This document shows, piece after piece, positions 46,599 through 50,139 of a stretch of DNA of 50,139 nucleotides. The translations under genes and the position numbers were made by a program. Where the stretch lies: positions 1 through 50,139 of the forward strand of contig JAQGPC010000073.1 of assembly GCA_028293285.1 (NCBI GenBank). Direction: 5' to 3'. The first letter of the stretch is position 1. The number at the start of each line of letters is the position of its first letter. This stretch comes from Pedosphaera sp. Lineage in GTDB: Bacteria > Verrucomicrobiota > Verrucomicrobiia > Limisphaerales > Pedosphaeraceae. Under the pieces are notes generated by a model. It did not search any database, had not been told where the DNA came from, and was given only the letters and a program-made list of their open reading frames with translations.

Positions 46599-48334
46599 AT
46601 TTCAGCTTTCGTATCATCGGCAAGAGCATCCATATGCTCTTCGATCTGCGTTACGCGCAATACTTCCTCAATAGTGGTCCGTCCCGCCTTGACTTTGTTC
46701 CACCCGTCAGTGCGCAACGTGCGCATCCCCTGATCCATCGCTCTTTGGGCAATGGTTGTTGCTGGCGAGCGATTCATCACCAATGGCCGGATTTGCTCAT
46801 TGAGCAGCAACAATTCATAAATTCCCTGTCGTCCCTGATAGCCCAACTGGCGGCAGGTTTCGCAACCGGCGCCGCGCCAGAATTTCGCAGTTCCAATATC
46901 ATTGGCGGGAAATCCAATTTTGCGCAGGAAATCGGGCTCGACCTTTTGCTCTACTTTGCAACCAGGACAAATATTACGCACCAAGCGTTGCGCCATGACT
47001 GCTTCCACTGAAGAGGCCACCAGGAAGGGCTCAATACCCATGTCAATCAAACGCGTGAAGGCGCTGGGTGCATCATTCGTATGTAGCGTGCTGAACACCA
47101 AATGTCCGGTCAGCGCAGCGCGAATCGCGATTTCCGCCGTTTCCAAATCGCGAATTTCCCCGACCATGATTACATTCGGGTCTTGACGCAAAATATGCCG
47201 CAGGCCCATCGCGAAGGTCAGTCCAATATCCGAGCGCACCGCGATCTGATTAATGCCCTTTAGCTCATATTCCACCGGTTCTTCAATGGTGATAATGCGT
47301 TTATGCACCGAGTTGATCGTGCTTAAAAATGCGTACAGTGAAGTTGATTTACCTGAACCAGTGGGTCCTGTGACCAGGAAAATTCCGTGTGGTTTGAGAA
47401 TAATCTCGCGGATCGCGTTCTCTTCCACCGGGGCAAAGCCCAGTTTCTCCAGACTCAAAAAGATTTTACCACGCGTGAGCAAGCGCAACGAAACACTCTC
47501 GCCATAAACCGTCGGCACCGTGGAAACACGGATGTCAATTTCCTCGCCCTTGATGCGCACGTTGATGCGTCCGTCCTGCGGCAGACGCTTCTCAGCAATG
47601 TTCATCCCGGACATGACTTTGATACGCGAAATCAAAGCCGCCTGATACCGCTTGAGCTGCGGTGGCATCGGTGTTTGATGCAAAATACCGTCAATACGAT
47701 ACCGAATCCGCAATTCATCCTCGGAAGGCTCGAAATGAATGTCCGTCGCCCGATCTTTGAAGGCTTCCCAAATGATCTGGTTGACGAATTTAATGACGCT
47801 GGCTTCCTGATCACCTTCGGTAATTTCCTTGTCTTCACCCACGATCAGTTCCAACGGCTCATCCTTGGCCATTTCATCGAGGGTTTCCGCGCCGACGCCG
47901 TAATATTTCTTGAGTGCTTTTTCGATCTCCACCTTGGGAGCGAGGGCAAATTCCACCGGGCCTTCGGCATTAAACCGCACCGCATTCATCATGGCGGCAT
48001 CGAACGGGTTACTAATGGCCACCTGCAACGTGCCATTTTCAAAACGCGTAGGCAGGATGGAATATTGAAACGCCACCTTGGTGGGGATTTTCTGGCTCGC
48101 TTCCGGCGGCACATTCAGCTTGGGCAGGTCCAAATAAGGCCACTTCAAAGCCACGGCAAGCTGTTGCAGAAAAGCATCTTCTGCAACACCACGCTCCCGG
48201 CAAAGAAAGGTCGTCAACGATTCCTGGGAACCGTTTTCGACCGCCACCCGCCAGGCTTTGTTCCACTCCTCGAACTGGTCGGGAGTGACCAAGGCCACCT
48301 GGACAAAAAATTCTTTTATCGATGAAAAGCCCAT
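46583..48334 (-). CDS. gspE: type II secretion/pilus assembly ATPase
   Basis: 583 residues. N-terminal MshEN-like domain (residues about 10-150), then an ATPase with Walker A G323-P-T-G-S-G-K-S330, Walker B region I-M-V-G-E-I-R-D, the His box H-L-V-F-S-T-L-H-T-N-D, and a Zn motif C456-x2-C459 / C491-x2-C494. This fits GspE/PilB. It drives assembly of pseudopilins. First gene of the minus-strand secretion operon. Confidence 0.94.
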   Translation of the reverse strand: MGFSSIKEFFVQVALVTPDQFEEWNKAWRVAVENGSQESLTTFLCRERGVAEDAFLQQLAVALKWPYLDLPKLNVPPEASQKIPTKVAFQYSILPTRFENGTLQVAISNPFDAAMMNAVRFNAEGPVEFALAPKVEIEKALKKYYGVGAETLDEMAKDEPLELIVGEDKEITEGDQEASVIKFVNQIIWEAFKDRATDIHFEPSEDELRIRYRIDGILHQTPMPPQLKRYQAALISRIKVMSGMNIAEKRLPQDGRINVRIKGEEIDIRVSTVPTVYGESVSLRLLTRGKIFLSLEKLGFAPVEENAIREIILKPHGIFLVTGPTGSGKSTSLYAFLSTINSVHKRIITIEEPVEYELKGINQIAVRSDIGLTFAMGLRHILRQDPNVIMVGEIRDLETAEIAIRAALTGHLVFSTLHTNDAPSAFTRLIDMGIEPFLVASSVEAVMAQRLVRNICPGCKVEQKVEPDFLRKIGFPANDIGTAKFWRGAGCETCRQLGYQGRQGIYELLLLNEQIRPLVMNRSPATTIAQRAMDQGMRTLRTDGWNKVKAGRTTIEEVLRVTQIEEHMDALADDTKAEMWVKS

Positions 48335-48488
48335 CGTCTTTTTTAAAGTCTCAGTTCTTTAACAAATAAAACGCAATAAAGTTGCGCGAGGGACTGAAGA
48401 TATTAGTCTGCCGCGAGGATTACAATCGGCTTTTCGAAGAAAATGACTTGCTAATCGCTTGCAGAATGTTGCCTATAAGGGGCTAACA
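48335..48488. other. divergent promoter region between gspE and purU
   Basis: 154 bases, A/T-rich near gspE. Both genes start outward from here. AAGGGG lies about 7 bases before the purU ATG at 48489. No clear operator or hairpin. Confidence 0.5.
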
Positions 48489-49334
48489 ATGAAACAATTT
48501 GTCACTATCACCGTCATCGGAAAGGACAAAACGGGCGTGGTCGCCCGTGTCACAGGCTTTCTCTTCGATAAAGGCGGAAATATCGAAGGACTTGAAGAAC
48601 AAGTTACCCGTGGCCAGTTCAGCATGGCCATTCAGGCATCCTGGAAGGTAAAGGCGTGGCAGCCTGACCAAATCAGGGACGGATTGCAAAAATTGGCCGA
48701 ATCCCTCGGGATGGAGATCAAGATGCGCTTTGCTGAACCGCGACGCCGCCAGCGCTTCGCCATCATGGTCACCAAGGAAACGCATGCCATGGAGGCCATC
48801 CTTGCCGCCTGCCGTGCGCGCCAGCTTAAAGCAGAACCGGCCCTAGTCGTTTCCAACCGCCGCGATCTGGAACCGCTCGCCCGCAAACATCGACTTCCTT
48901 TTGTTTTGGTTCCCTGGAATGACCGTGCGACTGCGGAGGCTGACACCTTGCGCGTTCTGGAGGAGCATCAAATTGATTTTGTCGTGCTGGCGCGTTTCAT
49001 GAAGATTCTTTCGCCTAATTTCGTTTGGCGCTACAAAAACAAGATCATCAATATTCATCCTTCCTTGCTGCCAAGCTTTCCCGGGCCGCAAGCTTACCGT
49101 CAGGCCTACGAGCGTGGTGTAAAGATTATTGGAGTTACAGCCCATTTTGTGACCATGCATCTGGATGAAGGTCCGATCATTGCCCAGGGTGGTTTCGTTG
49201 TCCGCCCCCGGATGACATTGAAGGATATTGTTGAAGCAGGCCAAAAGATTGAATCCCAAGTCCTGGTAAAGGCAATCAAGCTCTATTTGAACAAACGGTT
49301 GGATGTTTACTGGGGCATTGTGAAGGAAGTTTAG
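48489..49334 (+). CDS. purU: formyltetrahydrofolate deformylase
   Basis: 281 residues from the ATG at 48489, chosen for AAGGGG upstream and for the start of the ACT domain. N-terminal ACT domain (about 1-85), then a formyltransferase-like domain with N-I-H-P-S-L-L-P-S-F-P-G, G-V-T-A-H-F-V-T and L-D-E-G-P-I-I-A-Q. It hydrolyses 10-formyl-THF to formate and THF, balancing one-carbon units. Confidence 0.95.
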   Translation: MKQFVTITVIGKDKTGVVARVTGFLFDKGGNIEGLEEQVTRGQFSMAIQASWKVKAWQPDQIRDGLQKLAESLGMEIKMRFAEPRRRQRFAIMVTKETHAMEAILAACRARQLKAEPALVVSNRRDLEPLARKHRLPFVLVPWNDRATAEADTLRVLEEHQIDFVVLARFMKILSPNFVWRYKNKIINIHPSLLPSFPGPQAYRQAYERGVKIIGVTAHFVTMHLDEGPIIAQGGFVVRPRMTLKDIVEAGQKIESQVLVKAIKLYLNKRLDVYWGIVKEV

Positions 49335-49384
49335 CCTCATTCGTTCCAGCTCGACTCATCAGCATCTCGTGCTACCTTGGCTTT

Positions 49385-50139
49385 GTGAGTAATCTTTTGA
49401 TAGGTCTGCTCGGCGCTCTGGTGGCCACCAACCAACCGGCCGCAGTCAGCAATCTTGTCACCCAAACCACCGGCATAACCGTTACGGTGCCTGATCCGAA
49501 TGATCCGGTTGAAAAAGAGTATAAAAAATTAATGGTGGATGATGATGCCGCCCAAGAGGAAGTCGACAAGTGGATCCAAGAGAACAATGCTTTCGCCGAG
49601 AAGGGCGGCGGCGCCCCCAACTCCGTTTTAAACGAACGTATTCGGAAGCGTTTTGAGCCTGTCCGTAAAGGCTACGAAGATTTTATCAAGCTCCATCCGG
49701 ATCACGCCCGCGTTCGGCTCGCCTATGGCGCTTTTCTCAACGATATCAAAGAGGAAGAGGCCGCCGTGGCACAGTTCGAGAAGGCACGCGAACTCGATCC
49801 CAAAAATCCCGCTACTTGGAATAATCTGGCCAATCATTTCGGGCACGATGGCGAAGTCAAAAAGGCCTTCGAATATTACGCCAAAGCCATTGAATTGAAT
49901 CCTTCTGAGGCGGTTTATTACCAAAACTTCGGCACCACCGTTTTCCTTTTTCGCAAAGATGCGATGGAATATTACAAGATCGACGAGCAGCAGGTGTTTA
50001 CCAAAGCGCTGGAGTTGTATCAAAAGGCGGTCCAGCTCGAACCAAATAATTTTGAACTGCTGCAAGATGTGGCCCAGACTTATTATGGCATCAAGCCGAC
50101 ACGCACTGAGGAGGCCTTGAATGCCTGGACTAATACGCT
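49385..50139 (+). CDS. TPR-repeat protein, truncated by window end
   Basis: About 251 residues are visible and the frame is still open at the last base. A GTG at 49385 is the likely start, giving a short hydrophobic N terminus (L-L-I-G-L-L-G-A-L-V-A). An ATG further in (about 49531) is the alternative. Tetratricopeptide repeats are clear from residue about 105: F-E-K-A-R-E-L-D-P-K-N-P-A-T-W-N-N-L-A, A-F-E-Y-Y-A-K-A-I-E-L-N-P-S and L-Y-Q-K-A-V-Q-L-E-P-N-N. It is probably a protein-interaction scaffold. Confidence 0.8.
   Translation, partial: MSNLLIGLLGALVATNQPAAVSNLVTQTTGITVTVPDPNDPVEKEYKKLMVDDDAAQEEVDKWIQENNAFAEKGGGAPNSVLNERIRKRFEPVRKGYEDFIKLHPDHARVRLAYGAFLNDIKEEEAAVAQFEKARELDPKNPATWNNLANHFGHDGEVKKAFEYYAKAIELNPSEAVYYQNFGTTVFLFRKDAMEYYKIDEQQVFTKALELYQKAVQLEPNNFELLQDVAQTYYGIKPTRTEEALNAWTNT

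Noticed and set aside
47387-48325. 312-codon plus-strand frame
   Set aside because: Antisense to gspE, low-quality composition, no motif.

Overview
The window looks like a chromosome segment of a Verrucomicrobia-type bacterium, probably near Pedosphaera/Limisphaerales. The pointers are a PEP-CTERM exported protein, a pseudopilin with an H-X9-DG-like tail, very large exported proteins built from Ig-like, PA14 and LamG-like modules, several sulfatases, a DUF1080 protein, and small hairpin repeats between genes. The genus is inferred; no rRNA gene is present to confirm it.

1-22 kb: a polysaccharide-utilisation locus. Plus-strand genes encode a PEP-CTERM protein (240-1157), a 1557-residue multidomain sulfatase (1263-5936), a GH127-type beta-L-arabinofuranosidase candidate (6048-8492), a pseudopilin (8700-9476), a 1028-residue Ig-repeat protein (9599-12685) and a clan GH-A glycosidase-like protein (12727-14586). 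Facing them on the minus strand is an ABC sugar importer (binding protein, double ATPase, permease) followed by a second sulfatase, and upstream of that a LacI-family regulator and a ribokinase-like kinase. Five copies of a palindrome (consensus CGCAAWCGWTTGCG) lie before the PEP-CTERM gene, the GH127 gene, the pseudopilin, the binding-protein gene and lacI itself. Each has a TTGAC motif upstream at a distance of 3, 14, 14, 25 or 25 bp, steps of 11 bp or one helical turn. I read this as one LacI regulon for de-sulfating, cutting, importing and phosphorylating a sulfated, probably pentose-containing glycan. A likely insertion-sequence end (1-127) and a tRNA-Val gene (22531-22601) bound the locus.

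22.6-29.3 kb: mostly housekeeping genes: nadB, panC, a DUF1080 protein, a glutaredoxin-like protein, glycerate kinase, a degenerate response regulator and an HTH-metallo-beta-lactamase fusion.

29.3-36.7 kb: accessory region. It has an exported beta-propeller-like protein, a HEAT-repeat protein, a divergent pair made of a pentapeptide-repeat/TIR protein and a membrane-anchored Mrr-like nuclease (a candidate defence module), a small lipoprotein, and about 1.2 kb of repeat-rich DNA.

36.7-50.1 kb: ilvN and ilvC, two tandem GspC/PilP-like paralogues, a glycine/asparagine-rich beta-helix protein, a type II secretion/type IV pilus-like operon (gspE, gspL-like, gspM-like, gspD), purU, and a TPR protein cut off by the window end. 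The secretion operon is a plausible export or assembly machine for the pseudopilin and the large exported proteins of the first region; this link is inferred.
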